A stretch of DNA of 32,664 nt from Sphacelaria rigidula (lineage: Eukaryota > Phaeophyceae > Sphacelariales), in contig CAXNAA020000038.1 in assembly GCA_964200075.2 (NCBI GenBank), positions 1 to 32,664 on the forward strand, in the 5' to 3' direction. Positions 32,512 through 32,664 of this stretch are shown here, piece after piece. Positions within the stretch are counted from its first letter, which is position 1. Each line of letters begins with the position of its first letter. Position numbers and translations under genes: made by a program. The notes beneath the pieces are model-generated. The model was not told the DNA's origin. It ran no database searches and saw only the letters and a program-made list of their open reading frames with translations.

Positions 32512-32664
32512 CAAAATATATTTTCGACTTGCGTCACCCGCGGGAGGCCCGTACCAACCTCCCGAAGGAGAGCCGTGTATATATGTAGAGAGAGCAATGG
32601 ACTAGAAAAGGTATACCTTCTCGTTTTTTGCCCAAGAAAGGTACGAAAAATGGCCAAAAACGCG

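Overview
This is nuclear DNA of a eukaryote, most likely an alga or other protist. Three long minus-strand reading frames each run into a splice-donor sequence, and joining them to later exons in matching phase restores sensible protein. There is also a decayed Ty3/gypsy chromovirus and abundant simple and tandem repeats, with no bacterial features. One protein carries EsV-1-7 cysteine/histidine repeats, which are best known from brown algae and other stramenopiles and occur patchily elsewhere. I therefore favour a stramenopile or similar alga with low certainty; no ribosomal or plastid marker is present to settle it.

Layout. Positions 1-2257 hold no secure gene, apart from a candidate 3' exon at 1770-2168. 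Positions 2258-6599 (minus) hold a spliced gene with a long disordered N-terminus and a C-terminus of EF-hand-like helices, assembled from phase-matched exons with one part unresolved. Positions 7111-9502 (minus) hold a two-exon EsV-1-7 repeat gene. Positions 9526-13107 (minus) hold a large, mostly disordered protein of unknown function, probably also spliced. Positions 13108-17285 are gene-poor and contain a 0.5 kb inverted repeat (13991-14503). A foldback-type dispersed repeat lies at 17286-17562, with a second copy in opposite orientation at 25453-25690.

Positions about 19498-24300 (minus) hold a degenerate Ty3/gypsy element: protease, reverse transcriptase, RNase H, integrase, GPY/F domain and a chromodomain-like tail. 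It is broken by frameshifts and has lost key residues. A tRNA-like sequence (25861-25934) and a short telomere-type motif (26046-26060) follow.

Positions 28704-30985 hold the most unusual structure: a 42-43 bp tandem array. Each unit has an 8-nt half palindrome, about 6 nt of linker, a 12-nt perfect palindrome CAATATATATTG and a hypervariable 16-17 nt spacer. The array is interrupted by degenerate stretches and a TCCA microsatellite. At its right edge (30984) and again at 32284 lie two diverged copies of a small conserved reading frame.

The three genes are all on the minus strand but I see no evidence of joint function. Exon coordinates are inferred from GT/AG sites and phase, not from transcripts.
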